Notes: generated by a model from the sequence alone, not told the origin. DNA of 37,682 nt from Cereibacter changlensis JA139 (GCF_003034985.1 NZ_PZKG01000032.1:1-37682), one strand, 5' to 3'; shown: positions 1 through 7,575, numbered from the stretch's first letter. Translations and numbers: made by a program.

Positions 1-1
1 T

Positions 2-691
2 GCCCGGAGCCGGCGCTGGCCCGAGAACGCCGCCCGGCTCGACGCGGTGATGCTGCGGCCGCTGGCCGACGCCGCGGTGCTGGAGGCGCTTCTGGCCGAT
101 GCGCGGATCTCGGCGCTCTGCCTCGGGCCGGGGCTGGGGCTCGGCCCGCGCGAGGCGGGGCTGGTGCGGGCGGCCTTGGCGAGCCGGAGGCCCCTGGTGA
201 TGGACGCCGACGCGCTGACCCTGCTGGCGCGGGATCCGGGGCTCTTCGCACTGCTGCATGACCGGTGCGTGCTGACGCCGCATGCCGGCGAGTTTGCCCG
301 GCTGTTCCCCGATCTGGCCGAACGGCTGGCGGCCCCGGCGCCGCCCGGCCCGGCCTTCTCCAAGCTCGACGCCTGCCGCGCGGCGGCGGCCCGCGCCGGC
401 TGCACGGTGCTCATGAAGGGCCCCGACACGGTGATCGCGGCCCCGGATGGCCGGGCGCTCCTGAACCCCGCGCTGCGCGAGCGCGAAGCCCCCTGGCTCG
501 CCACCGCCGGGGCGGGCGACGTGCTGGCGGGGATGATCGCCGGGCTCCTTGCACGCGGCTGGACGCCGCTCGACGCGGCCGGGTCGGCGGCCTTCCTGCA
601 TGTCGAGGCGGCGCGCGGCTTCGGCCCAGGGCTGATCGCCGAGGACCTGCCGGAGGAGCTTCCCCGCGTGTTCTGCGGGCTCGGCCTCTAG
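2..691 (+). CDS. nnrD: ADP-dependent NAD(P)H-hydrate dehydratase, 3' part
   Basis: This is the C-terminal part of the ribokinase-like dehydratase that uses ADP to repair hydrated NAD(P)H (NAXD/NnrD, the C-terminal half of YjeF-type proteins). Visible family features are ALCLGPGLGLG, DADALTLL, LTPHAGEFARL, VLMKGPDTVIA and the ATAGAGDVLAGMIAGLLARG loop that holds the catalytic Asp. The gene enters from the left edge, so a fused epimerase half cannot be judged. The first 21 bases read better in frame 1 (CPEPALA) and the rest in frame 2 (ENAARLDAVML), so one extra C lies at about 20-22. It ends 150 bp before the tRNA gene; I could not define a convincing promoter in that gap. Family assignment is secure; the frame break is probably a sequencing error. 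Confidence 0.88.
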   Translation, partial: ARSRRWPENAARLDAVMLRPLADAAVLEALLADARISALCLGPGLGLGPREAGLVRAALASRRPLVMDADALTLLARDPGLFALLHDRCVLTPHAGEFARLFPDLAERLAAPAPPGPAFSKLDACRAAAARAGCTVLMKGPDTVIAAPDGRALLNPALREREAPWLATAGAGDVLAGMIAGLLARGWTPLDAAGSAAFLHVEAARGFGPGLIAEDLPEELPRVFCGLGL

Positions 692-841
692 CCCGCCCGG
701 ATCGGCGCCCCGCGGAGGCCCGCCATGCCGCGCCGCCGCATGCTTTTCCTCTCGCATCGCGCCCGGGGCTTTGTTAGAAGGGCGCGGATTTTCAAGGCGC
801 GGTTCTGGCCGGAAACGGCAGGGCCGCGCTTTGAGTGATGT

Positions 842-926
842 GCGGGTGTGGCGGAACTGGTAGACGCAGCAGGTTTAGGTCCTGCCGCCGCAAGGCGTGG
901 GGGTTCGAGTCCCTTCACCCGCACCA
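842..926 (+). tRNA. tRNA-Leu (anticodon UAG)
   Basis: An 85-base tRNA with a seven-base acceptor stem (GCGGGTG pairing with CACCCGC), a type II long variable arm as expected for Leu, the T-loop sequence GTTCGAGTC and an encoded CCA at 924-926. The anticodon stem is GCAGG/CCTGC at 869-873 and 881-885. The loop is TTTAGGT, so the anticodon is TAG at 876-878, reading CUA and other CUN leucine codons. It lies only 24 bp before the tig start codon, so the two are probably on one transcript. Confidence 0.96.
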
Positions 927-950
927 TAGGAACAAAGAGGACGGATACAT

Positions 951-2285
951 ATGCAGGTCACCGAAACCCTGAACGAAGGTCTGAAGCGCGGCTACACCAT
1001 CACGGTGACGGCTGCGGAACTGGACGCCAAGGTCCAGGAAAAACTGATCGAGGCTCAGCCCGAGGTCGAGATGAAGGGCTTCCGCAAGGGCAAGGTGCCG
1101 ATGGCCATGCTGAAAAAGCAGTTCGGCCCGCGCCTTCTGGGCGACGCGATGCAGGACGCCATCGACGGCGCGATGAAGAACCACCTCGAGACCTCGGGTC
1201 ACCGCCCGGCGATGCAGCCGGAAGTGAAGATGGTCGGCGGCGAGACCTGGGCCGAGGGCCAGGACGTCGTGGTCGAGATGAGCTATGAAGCCCTGCCGGA
1301 GATCCCGGAGATCGACGCCAGCGCCGTGACGCTGGAGCGTCTGACCGTGAAGGCCGACGAGGCTTCGGTCGACGAGGCGCTGACCAACCTCGCCGCCTCC
1401 GCGCAATCTTTCGAGGATCGCAAGAAGGGCACCAAGGCCAAGGACGGCGACCAGGTCGTGATCGACTTCAAGGGCTCGGTCGACGGCGAGCTGTTCGAGG
1501 GCGGCACCGCCGAAGACTACCCGCTGGTGCTGGGCTCGGGCTCGTTCATCCCCGGCTTCGAAGAGCAGCTGGTCGGCGCGAAGGCCGGCGACGAGGTGAC
1601 GGTGAAGGTCTCCTTCCCGGCCGAATACGGCGCGAAGCACCTCGCCGGCAAGGAAGCCGAATTCGCCTGCACCGTGAAGGCCGTGAAAGCCCCGAAGCCG
1701 GCGGAAGTCGATGACGAGCTGGCGAAGAAATACGGCGCCGAGGATCTGGCCGGTCTGAAGACCCAGATCGCCGAGCGTCTGGAAGCCGAGTTCAAGGGCG
1801 CCGCCCGCGCCGTGATGAAGCGCGCGCTGCTCGACCAGCTCGACGGCATGGTCTCCTTCGACCTGCCGAGCTCGCTGGTCGAAGCCGAGGCCGCGCAGAT
1901 CGCGCACCAGCTCTGGCACGAGGAGCACCCGGAAGAGCAGGGCCACAACCATGGCCATGTGGAGGCGACGGACGAGCACAAGAAGCTGGCCGAGCGCCGC
2001 GTGCGTCTGGGCCTCCTGCTGGCCGAAATCGGCCGCAAGGCCGAGATCACCGTGACCGACGCCGAGATGACCCAAGCGGTCCTGGCGCAGGCCCGGCAAT
2101 ACCCGGGGCAGGAGCGCCAGTACTTCGAGTTCGTGCAGAAGAACCAGCAGATCCAGCAGCAGCTGCGCGCGCCGATCTTCGAGGACAAGGTGGTCGACCA
2201 CATCGTGGCCGGCGCGACCGTGACCGAGAAGGAGATCAGCAAGGACGAGCTGCAGAAGGCGATCGAGGCGCTCGACGAGCTCTGA
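951..2285 (+). CDS. tig: Trigger factor, ribosome-bound chaperone and peptidyl-prolyl isomerase
   Basis: Trigger factor binds the ribosome near the exit tunnel and holds nascent chains. The 444 residues match the family's usual length. The N-terminal ribosome-binding domain carries the [12 protein letters not shown] signature (about residues 44-55). An FKBP-type PPIase domain spans roughly residues 165-250 ([26 protein letters not shown]). The rest is the helical chaperone body. A histidine-rich stretch ([16 protein letters not shown]) begins at about residue 321. The ATG follows an AGAGGA ribosome-binding site. There is no room for a normal promoter between the tRNA and this gene, so co-transcription with tRNA-Leu followed by tRNA 3' processing is likely. 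A clear terminator follows. Confidence 0.97.
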   Translation: MQVTETLNEGLKRGYTITVTAAELDAKVQEKLIEAQPEVEMKGFRKGKVPMAMLKKQFGPRLLGDAMQDAIDGAMKNHLETSGHRPAMQPEVKMVGGETWAEGQDVVVEMSYEALPEIPEIDASAVTLERLTVKADEASVDEALTNLAASAQSFEDRKKGTKAKDGDQVVIDFKGSVDGELFEGGTAEDYPLVLGSGSFIPGFEEQLVGAKAGDEVTVKVSFPAEYGAKHLAGKEAEFACTVKAVKAPKPAEVDDELAKKYGAEDLAGLKTQIAERLEAEFKGAARAVMKRALLDQLDGMVSFDLPSSLVEAEAAQIAHQLWHEEHPEEQGHNHGHVEATDEHKKLAERRVRLGLLLAEIGRKAEITVTDAEMTQAVLAQARQYPGQERQYFEFVQKNQQIQQQLRAPIFEDKVVDHIVAGATVTEKEISKDELQKAIEALDEL

Positions 2286-2308
2286 TCCCTGTCCCCTGAT
2301 GACAGGAA

Positions 2309-2336
2309 GGGCCGCTCCTCCGGGAGCGGCCCTTTT
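2309..2336 (+). terminator. Rho-independent terminator of tig
   Basis: A perfect 10-bp stem, GGGCCGCTCC (2309-2318) with GGAGCGGCCC (2323-2332), has a TCCG tetraloop and a TTTT run. It starts 23 bp after the tig stop codon. Confidence 0.9.
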
Positions 2337-2351
2337 CATTTTTGGGCGGGT

Positions 2352-2600
2352 TCATGGCCAGCCACTCCGCGGGTCGGCGACGATCAGCTTGTGGATGGGG
2401 AAGCGCTGCGGCAGCGGAATGCGTGCCAGCACCGTAGAGCGACAGGGCGCCGTTGGCATCGGCTGGGCGATCAGGTGGAACAGGAAATTGCCGCGGCTGC
2501 TCTGGGACGCAGAGCGCCGGCAGGATGCGGATACCGCCCTTGGGGCGGAAGCGGGGAAATACGCTACAGAAGCGAAGACTGCGCAATAAAATCCGGGCAT
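2352..2600 (-). pseudogene. Decayed remnant of a nucleotidyltransferase-fold protein (GSU2403-like)
   Basis: No intact gene is present between tig and rplI, but the minus strand holds pieces of one. One frame reads FLFHLIAQP, then VLARIPLPQRFPIHKLIVADPR, before a stop at about 2352. A neighbouring frame carries DANGALSLYGAG immediately before that point. Joined across frames they give the order LYGAG - VLARIPLPQRF - HKLIVAD, which I recall from GSU2403-family nucleotidyltransferase-fold proteins. At least one frameshift is needed, the N-terminal two thirds are missing, and the C-terminus is cut off close to the tig terminator. I infer a pseudogene remnant. The family match is from memory. Confidence 0.42.
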
Positions 2601-2601
2601 G

Positions 2602-2632
2602 AAAAAACCGCGCCGGTCTCCCGGCGCGGTTT
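2602..2632 (-). terminator. Rho-independent terminator of the rpsF-rpsR-rplI operon
   Basis: A 9-bp GC stem, CCGCGCCGG (2608-2616) with CCGGCGCGG (2621-2629), is flanked by AAA/TTT pairs. On the minus strand it is followed by a run of six T (complement of 2602-2607). It lies 17 bp beyond the rplI stop codon. Confidence 0.88.
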
Positions 2633-2649
2633 CAAAGATCCCGGAGGGA

Positions 2650-3225
2650 TCAGAGGTCTTCGCCGTCCTGGGCCGCGCCCATCTCGTCGAACAGCTCGGC
2701 GATCTCGAACTCGGCAGCCGCTTCGGCTTCCGCCGCCAGCTCCATGATCGATTTGCCGGCCGCCTGAAGCTCGGCTTCTTCCACCGAACGCGCGACGTTC
2801 ATGGTGATCTTCACCGTGACTTCCGGGTGCAGCACCACGGTCACCGGGTGCAGACCGAGGTCCTTGATCGGACGGTCCAGGACAACCTGGCCGCGCTCGA
2901 CCGAGAAGCCCTCGGCGGTGGCGACGTCGGCGGCGTCACGGGTGGTGACGGAGCCGTAGAGCGCGCCCGAGTCGGAAGCGGAGCGGATGATGACGAAGGT
3001 CTGGCCGTCGAGTTTGGCGGCGACGACTTCGGCCTCTTTCTTGGTCTCGAGGTTCTGCGTTTCCAGCTGAACCTTGCGGGCCTCGAACGACTTGATGTTC
3101 GACTCGTTGGCGCGCAGGGCCTTGCCTTGCGGCAAGAGGAAGTTGCGGGCGTAACCGTCCTTGACGTTCACGACCTCGCCCATCTGACCGAGCTTGGCGA
3201 CGCGCTGAAGAAGGATGACTTGCAT
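2650..3225 (-). CDS. rplI: 50S ribosomal protein L9
   Basis: L9 binds 23S rRNA through its N-terminal domain and projects from the L1-side of the 50S subunit. The start [19 protein letters not shown] and the following [16 protein letters not shown] are the family signature. A central helix (about residues 40-75) leads to the C-terminal domain ([29 protein letters not shown]). At 191 residues it is longer than the about 149-residue E. coli protein. The extra length is an acidic, Ala/Glu-rich tail that is common in alphaproteobacteria. It is the last gene of the operon, 13 bp after rpsR. Confidence 0.97.
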   Translation of the reverse strand: MQVILLQRVAKLGQMGEVVNVKDGYARNFLLPQGKALRANESNIKSFEARKVQLETQNLETKKEAEVVAAKLDGQTFVIIRSASDSGALYGSVTTRDAADVATAEGFSVERGQVVLDRPIKDLGLHPVTVVLHPEVTVKITMNVARSVEEAELQAAGKSIMELAAEAEAAAEFEIAELFDEMGAAQDGEDL

Positions 3226-3238
3226 GTGCGGGTGCTCC

Positions 3239-3466
3239 TTACTTCACAGCGTAGGGCAGCAGGGCGAGGAAGCGGGCGCGCTTGATCGCACGGGCCAGCT
3301 CACGCTGCTTGATCGCCGAAACGGCGGTGATGCGCGACGGGACGATCTTGCCGCGCTCGGAGATGTAGCGCATCAGCAGACGCGTGTCTTTGTAGTCGAT
3401 CGCCGGTGCGTTGTCGCCCGAGAAGGGGCAGACCTTGCGGCGGCGGAAAAACGGTTTGTTCGCCAT
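3239..3466 (-). CDS. rpsR: 30S ribosomal protein S18
   Basis: S18 pairs with S6 on the 30S platform. The 75 residues include the basic start [17 protein letters not shown] and the rRNA-binding part [25 protein letters not shown], followed by [14 protein letters not shown]. Its length is normal. It sits 23 bp after rpsF and 13 bp before rplI, so the three genes form the usual operon. S6 and S18 bind each other; in several bacteria the complex represses its own mRNA leader, but I did not identify that leader structure here. Confidence 0.97.
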   Translation of the reverse strand: MANKPFFRRRKVCPFSGDNAPAIDYKDTRLLMRYISERGKIVPSRITAVSAIKQRELARAIKRARFLALLPYAVK

Positions 3467-3489
3467 GGGTTATATCCTTTCCTGCCTGA

Positions 3490-3942
3490 TCAGCGCCGCG
3501 CGCCGAAGCCGCCGCGATCTCCACCACGGTCGCTGCCGAAGCTGCGCTCCGGACGGTCGCCACGGTCGCCGCGATCCGGGCGGTCGCCACGGTCCGGACG
3601 GTCGCCGCGCTCGCGCTCGTCGCGCTTCTGCATCTGCACCGACGGGCCCTCGGCATGCTTGTCGACCTTGATGGTCAGCACGCGCATCACGTCGTCATGC
3701 AGGCGCATCAGACGCTCCATCTCCTGAACGGCAGCCGAGGGGGCGTCCGACTTCAGGAAGGCGTAGTGGCCCTTGCGGTTCTTGTTGATCTTGTAGGCCA
3801 TCGTCTTGACGCCCCAGTATTCGCGCTCGACGACGTTGCCGCCGTTATCCGCGAGCACCGTGGAGAAATGCTCGATGAGGCCTTCGGCCTGTGCGTTGGA
3901 AAGATCCTGACGCGAGATGAAAACATGCTCGTAAAGCGGCAT
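3490..3942 (-). CDS. rpsF: 30S ribosomal protein S6 with an Arg/Asp-rich tail
   Basis: S6 binds S18 on the 30S platform. The core (residues 1-100) begins [20 protein letters not shown] and includes NRKGHYAFL and [16 protein letters not shown]. The last 45 or so residues are a low-complexity tail of repeated [11 protein letters not shown] units ending in GGFGARR. Tails rich in charge are common on S6 in this group, but the regular RGD repeat is striking. A GGAGA ribosome-binding site precedes the ATG. It is the first gene of the operon and has a good upstream promoter. Confidence 0.97.
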   Translation of the reverse strand: MPLYEHVFISRQDLSNAQAEGLIEHFSTVLADNGGNVVEREYWGVKTMAYKINKNRKGHYAFLKSDAPSAAVQEMERLMRLHDDVMRVLTIKVDKHAEGPSVQMQKRDERERGDRPDRGDRPDRGDRGDRPERSFGSDRGGDRGGFGARR

Positions 3943-4046
3943 GTGGTCTCCGATCTGACAGGGCGCATTTCATAGGTCGGGCCATCCCTTCCGCGGCCCG
4001 TCCACGAGAGGCTGCGCCGGTTCACGTGAGTGCGGAAGGATGCGGT

Positions 4047-4074
4047 CTTATACAGGCGTCCGGCGCCGATGCAA
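4047..4074 (-). promoter_or_regulatory. Promoter of the rpsF operon
   Basis: On the minus strand a TTGCAT -35 box (complement of 4069-4074) and a TATAAG -10 box (complement of 4047-4052) are 16 bp apart. Transcription would start near 4040 and leave a leader of about 100 bases before rpsF. This agrees well with the housekeeping sigma consensus and with the strength expected for a ribosomal operon. Confidence 0.58.
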
Positions 4075-4124
4075 GCGCTGAACCGCCTGTGCGCGGGTGA
4101 ACAAGACTTGCGCGGCACTGTGCG

Positions 4125-4153
4125 GTTGAGCCCGCATCGCTGCAGGTGCATCT
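4125..4153 (+). promoter_or_regulatory. Candidate promoter of the YceI gene
   Basis: TTGAGC (4125-4130) and GCATCT (4148-4153) lie 17 bp apart, about 40 bp upstream of the YceI start codon. The -10 match is weak, so this is only a candidate. The divergent rpsF promoter is close by on the other strand. Confidence 0.28.
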
Positions 4154-4192
4154 AGGGCGGGACAACCCGTCATTCCTTACCCGGAGCCATCC

Positions 4193-4774
4193 ATGACCCG
4201 CAGCTTCCTCCCCCTCGTTTTCGTCTCGACCCTCGCCCTCGGCACCGCCGCCCATGCCGCCGCCGAGAGCTACACGCTCGACCCGAGCCACAGCCAGATC
4301 GTCTTCACCTACAACCACCTCGGCTTCTCGACCGGCACCGGCATGTTCTCGGGCTTCGAGGGCGAGATCGCCTTCGACCAGGAAGACCCGGCGGCCTCCT
4401 CGGTCGAGGTCTCCTTCCCGGTGAAGTCGATGCTGACCGGCTGGGAAGCGCGCTTCGAGCATTTCATGTCGCCCGACTTCTTCGACGCCGCCGATGACGA
4501 GATGGTGAGCTTCACCTCCACCGGCATCGAGGTGACCGGCGAGACCACTGCCAAGATCACCGGCGACCTGACCCTGAACGGCGTGACGAAGCCGGTCGTG
4601 CTCGACGCCGTGCTGAACCAGGCCGGCATGCACCCGATGGAGAACAAGCCTTGGGCCGGCTTCGACGCCACCACCACGCTGCTGCGTTCCGACTACAACC
4701 TCGGCGCCTTCGCGCCCTTCGTGTCGGACGAGGTCCAGGTGACGATCTCGATCGAGGCTATGAAGGCCGAGTGA
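4193..4774 (+). CDS. Secreted YceI-family lipocalin-like protein
   Basis: YceI proteins are periplasmic beta-barrels that bind isoprenoid chains such as polyprenyl or quinone-like lipids. This 193-residue protein has a signal peptide (MTRSFLPLVFVSTLALGTAA) with likely cleavage near AHA at residue 22. The family motifs follow: YTLDPSHSQIVFTYNHLG, GMFSGFEGEIAFD, the FDAADDEMVSFTSTGIE block and ITGDLTLNGVTKPVVLDA. The ATG has a GGAG site 8 bp upstream and the gene ends at a strong terminator. It faces a second gene that carries a YceI domain fused to cytochrome b561. The two probably arose from related domains and may act on the same lipid or redox partner. The ligand cannot be read from the sequence. 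Confidence 0.93.
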   Translation: MTRSFLPLVFVSTLALGTAAHAAAESYTLDPSHSQIVFTYNHLGFSTGTGMFSGFEGEIAFDQEDPAASSVEVSFPVKSMLTGWEARFEHFMSPDFFDAADDEMVSFTSTGIEVTGETTAKITGDLTLNGVTKPVVLDAVLNQAGMHPMENKPWAGFDATTTLLRSDYNLGAFAPFVSDEVQVTISIEAMKAE

Positions 4775-4792
4775 TCGCCGCCCGCTGAACGG

Positions 4793-4826
4793 AAAAGGCC
4801 GCCGGAGCGATCCGGCGGCCTTTTTT
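4793..4826 (+). terminator. Rho-independent terminator of the YceI gene
   Basis: The 14-bp stem AAAAGGCCGCCGGA (4793-4806) with TCCGGCGGCCTTTT (4811-4824), a GCGA loop and six T in a row form a strong terminator. The A run on the other side could let it work for both strands. Confidence 0.92.
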
Positions 4827-4968
4827 CATTTGCGATGGCCGGTTGGCGGGGTGCTTGTCGAAGTGCCTCGCCGTTCAGGGGTGAGGGCAGGTCGGTCATT
4901 GCCGTCTTACCGACGCTGCCCTTGCCCGCCCGGCGACCGGAACTGGCCCGAGACCTCCCGATCCACAA

Positions 4969-5005
4969 ACGCCTGACCCGGCGCCGCCCGACGCGCGTCA
5001 GGCGT
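4969..5005 (-). terminator. Weak hairpin after the b561-YceI gene
   Basis: ACGCCTGAC (4969-4977) pairs perfectly with GTCAGGCGT (4997-5005) across a GC-rich 19-base loop. On the minus strand it lies 16 bp past the stop codon and is followed only by TTTGTGG, so it would be a poor intrinsic terminator. Confidence 0.33.
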
Positions 5006-5021
5006 CGCCGGACATGGGGCC

Positions 5022-6206
5022 TCACTCTTCCCGGGTCGCCGTCAGCGCCACATCCACCTCGACCGCGAAGCCGACCGAGGCTTCATCGGCATAGCTCGCC
5101 CCCATGCCGAAATCGCGCCGGTCCAGCGTCGTGCCGCCGGCCATCTTCGCCGTGTCGCCGTCAAGCTCCAGCGTGAAGGGCAGGGTGACCGGCACGGTGA
5201 CGCCGCGCAGGGTCAGCGCGCCTTCCGCCACATAGGCCTCGCCCTCCGGCCGGATCTCGGCGGTGAAGCTCGCCGTCGGCTGGGCAGCGCTGTCGAAGAA
5301 CTCCGGCGCCTTGGCCTGTTCGGTCACCGAGCCGAGCGTCAGGCTGCCGGTGGCGATGGTCACCGTCACCTCGCCGTTCTTCCCTTCTACCGGCGTCTCG
5401 TCGAAGCGGATCGCCGCGGTCCAGTCGGCGAAGGAGCCCTCGACCTCCGCTCCCATCTGCCGCACGGTGAAGCCGAGTTCACCCTCGGTCACCACCCAAT
5501 CAGAGGTAACCGCCGCCAGCGCCGGCTGCGCCTCGGTCTTCGGCGGGACCAGCGCCACCGCGATCCCGGCCCCCAGCGCATAGACCGCCAGCGCCGCCAG
5601 CGCGGGCGCTACCCGATGCGGCGCGACCGGCCCCTCCGGCGCCGCCTCGCCGCGCGTCATCCGCCGCAAGACGGAGTCGCGGTCGATCAGGTGATGCTTC
5701 AGCGCGCCGGCGATATGCAGCACGAGCGACAGGATCAGCAGCCGCGCGAAAAGCCAATGCGCCGCGGCGGCGATCCCGGCCACCGTTTCGGATTTCGGCA
5801 CGAAGGGCAGATCCTGACCGAAGGGCCAGAGGATCGGCGCGAAGCCGCTGGTGGCCGCGTGATGCACCCATCCCGCCAGCGGCACCAGCAGGAGCGACAG
5901 ATAGAGCAGCCAGTGCACCGTCTCGGCCAAGGCCGTCTCCAGCCGCCGCTCGGGGTGCAGCGGGGCAGGGCGCGGCTGGGTCAGCGCCCAGAGGATGCGC
6001 GCCAGCGCCACGGCGAAGGCGGCGACGCCGAGGCTCTTGTGCAGCGAGAAGAGCTGCGCCTTCTCGGCCAGCGCCTCGGCGCTGTCATAGGGCAGGCGGT
6101 TGGCGATCCAGCCGAGCGGGATGGCGCTGAGGATCAAGAGGGCGGTGAGCCAGTGCAAGGCGCGGGCGACGCCGCCATAGCTGCGCGAGGTGTTGGAAAG
6201 GGGCAT
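5022..6206 (-). CDS. Cytochrome b561 fused to a YceI domain
   Basis: A 394-residue fusion. Residues 1-185 are a four-helix b561-type di-haem membrane domain with candidate haem ligands H18 (ALHWL), H56 (LHKSLG), H150 (AAHWL) and H164 (LVLHIAG). Such domains pass electrons between quinones and periplasmic partners. A further membrane helix follows (about residues 200-220). A YceI domain takes up residues 235-394 (SDWVVTEGELGFTVRQMG, APEFFDSAAQPTASFTAEI, LTLRGVTVPVTLPFTL, DRRDFGMGASYADE) and should lie in the periplasm. I chose ATG 6206 because a GGAGA site precedes it; the frame is open further upstream but reads as non-coding Arg/Pro-rich sequence. The gene is divergent from fabD and convergent with the free-standing YceI gene. 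Function beyond redox and lipid binding is inferred. Confidence 0.9.
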   Translation of the reverse strand: MPLSNTSRSYGGVARALHWLTALLILSAIPLGWIANRLPYDSAEALAEKAQLFSLHKSLGVAAFAVALARILWALTQPRPAPLHPERRLETALAETVHWLLYLSLLLVPLAGWVHHAATSGFAPILWPFGQDLPFVPKSETVAGIAAAAHWLFARLLILSLVLHIAGALKHHLIDRDSVLRRMTRGEAAPEGPVAPHRVAPALAALAVYALGAGIAVALVPPKTEAQPALAAVTSDWVVTEGELGFTVRQMGAEVEGSFADWTAAIRFDETPVEGKNGEVTVTIATGSLTLGSVTEQAKAPEFFDSAAQPTASFTAEIRPEGEAYVAEGALTLRGVTVPVTLPFTLELDGDTAKMAGGTTLDRRDFGMGASYADEASVGFAVEVDVALTATREE

Positions 6207-6300
6207 GATGTCTCCGAAATCTGGCCCGCAGGGTAGCAGCGCCGGCGGCCGGCCGGAACCGGGCGGACTGGACCGAAGCGCACAGGGGTTGTGCGCCAGA

Positions 6301-6329
6301 TTGCACCGCCGGCCGCGCCGGGGTATGGC
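6301..6329 (+). promoter_or_regulatory. Promoter of fabD
   Basis: TTGCAC (6301-6306) and TATGGC (6324-6329) are 17 bp apart, 26 bp before the fabD start codon. This gives a short leader that includes the AAGGAG ribosome-binding site. Confidence 0.48.
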
Positions 6330-6355
6330 CGGAGCAAGAGATGAAGGAGATCGCC

Positions 6356-7300
6356 ATGAGCCGCGCATTCGTTTTCCCCGGGCAGGGCGCCCAGACCATC
6401 GGCATGGGCCGCGCCCTGGCCGAGGCCTATCCCGCGGCGCGGGCCGTGTTCCAGGAGGTCGACGAGGCGCTGGGGCAGGACCTGTCTAAGCTGATCTGGG
6501 AGGGAGACATCGAGACGCTCACCCTGACGCAGAACGCCCAGCCCGCGCTGATGGCGACCTCGATGGCCGCTCTCGCCGCGCTGGAGACCGAGGGGCTCGG
6601 CATCGCCACCGCCTCCTTCGTCGCCGGCCACTCGCTCGGCGAGTACTCCGCGCTCTGCGCCGCCGGCTCGCTCGGCCTCGCCGACACCGCCCGGCTGCTG
6701 CAGGTGCGCGGCATCGCCATGCAGGAGGCGGTGCCGGTCGGCGTCGGCGCCATGGCGGCGCTGCTCGGGCTCGACTACGACACCGTGGTCGAGATCGCGC
6801 ATGAGGCGGCGGGCGACGAGGTCTGCCAGGCCGCCAATGACAACGACCCGGCGCAGGTGGTGGTCTCGGGCCACAAGGCGGCGGTGGAGCGCGCGGTGGA
6901 GCTGGCCAAGGCGCGGGGGGCGAAACGCGCCCTCCTGCTGCCGGTGAGCGCGCCCTTCCACTGCGCCCTGATGCAGCCCGCCGCCAGCGTGATGTCCGAG
7001 GCGCTCGCCGCCGTGGTGATCGAGGCGCCGCTGGTGCCGGTGGTGGTGAACGTCCGCGCCGAGGCGGTGACCGAACCCGACCGGATCCGCGCGCTCTTGG
7101 TGGCCCAGGTCACCGGCGCGGTGCGCTGGCGCGAAAGCGTGCAGTGGATGGAAGGCGCCGGGGTCACGGAGTTCTGGGAGATCGGCGCCGGCAAGGCGCT
7201 CTCCGGCATGATCAAGCGCATCGCCAAGGGCGCCGCCACCCGCGCCATCGGCACGCCCGAAGACGTGACCGCGGCGCTCGTCGCCCAGCAACCCGCCTGA
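6356..7300 (+). CDS. fabD: Malonyl-CoA:ACP transacylase
   Basis: FabD moves malonyl from CoA to acyl carrier protein to feed fatty acid elongation in the cytoplasm. The protein starts MSRAFVFPGQGAQTIGMG. The nucleophile S93 is in GHSLGEYSAL, the active-site TQNAQPAL lies at about residue 58, and the catalytic His is H202 in SAPFHCALM. The 314-residue length is normal. I chose ATG 6356 because AAGGAG lies 7 bp upstream; a start five codons earlier at 6341 would overlap that site. Other fab genes are not adjacent in this window. It ends just before a large inverted repeat. Confidence 0.97.
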   Translation: MSRAFVFPGQGAQTIGMGRALAEAYPAARAVFQEVDEALGQDLSKLIWEGDIETLTLTQNAQPALMATSMAALAALETEGLGIATASFVAGHSLGEYSALCAAGSLGLADTARLLQVRGIAMQEAVPVGVGAMAALLGLDYDTVVEIAHEAAGDEVCQAANDNDPAQVVVSGHKAAVERAVELAKARGAKRALLLPVSAPFHCALMQPAASVMSEALAAVVIEAPLVPVVVNVRAEAVTEPDRIRALLVAQVTGAVRWRESVQWMEGAGVTEFWEIGAGKALSGMIKRIAKGAATRAIGTPEDVTAALVAQQPA

Positions 7301-7312
7301 TCCGGGGCGCGC

Positions 7313-7575
7313 GGGGGCATCGAGCCCCCTTGCGCGGCCTTGCCAGGCCCAGGCCGCGCCCGGTCTCTCCCCCGTGGGAAGTCGCTCCTGGATGCGGGTT
7401 TCTCCTGGCCGAAATACTCCCGCCGGAGGCGCCCACCGCAGATGCAGGCGCAAGAGACGATGATCTCGCGCCCCTGTCCGGCCAAGGCGCCTCCGGCGGG
7501 AGTATTTGGGCCAGGAGAAGCGCCACGCGGAAGGCTCTTCCGTGGCAACGCCGGACGCGGGGGCTCGATGCCCCC
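7313..7575. repeat. Composite inverted repeat between fabD and the DUF1289 gene
   Basis: The 309-bp gap holds two nested inverted pairs. The outer pair is the 17-base GGGGGCATCGAGCCCCC (7313-7329) and its exact complement (7559-7575); each copy is itself a hairpin. The inner pair is a 34-base block at 7400-7433 (key parts CTCCTGGCC, AAATACTCCCGCC, GGAGGCGCC) and a near-identical inverted copy at 7486-7519, separated by 52 bp. So two copies of one element, cap hairpin plus tail, sit tail to tail. I see no gene here. The site is between convergent genes and may act as a two-way terminator. Related sequence recurs at 26839 and 32905. Confidence 0.82.

Noticed and set aside
692-841. A promoter for the tRNA-Leu/tig transcript
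   Set aside because: One must exist, but no -35/-10 pair with acceptable spacing stood out, so I did not annotate one.
3500-3625. Short tandem repeats that might suggest a CRISPR array
   Set aside because: The units are 9-12 bases, in frame, and encode the RGD tail of S6. There are no spacers.
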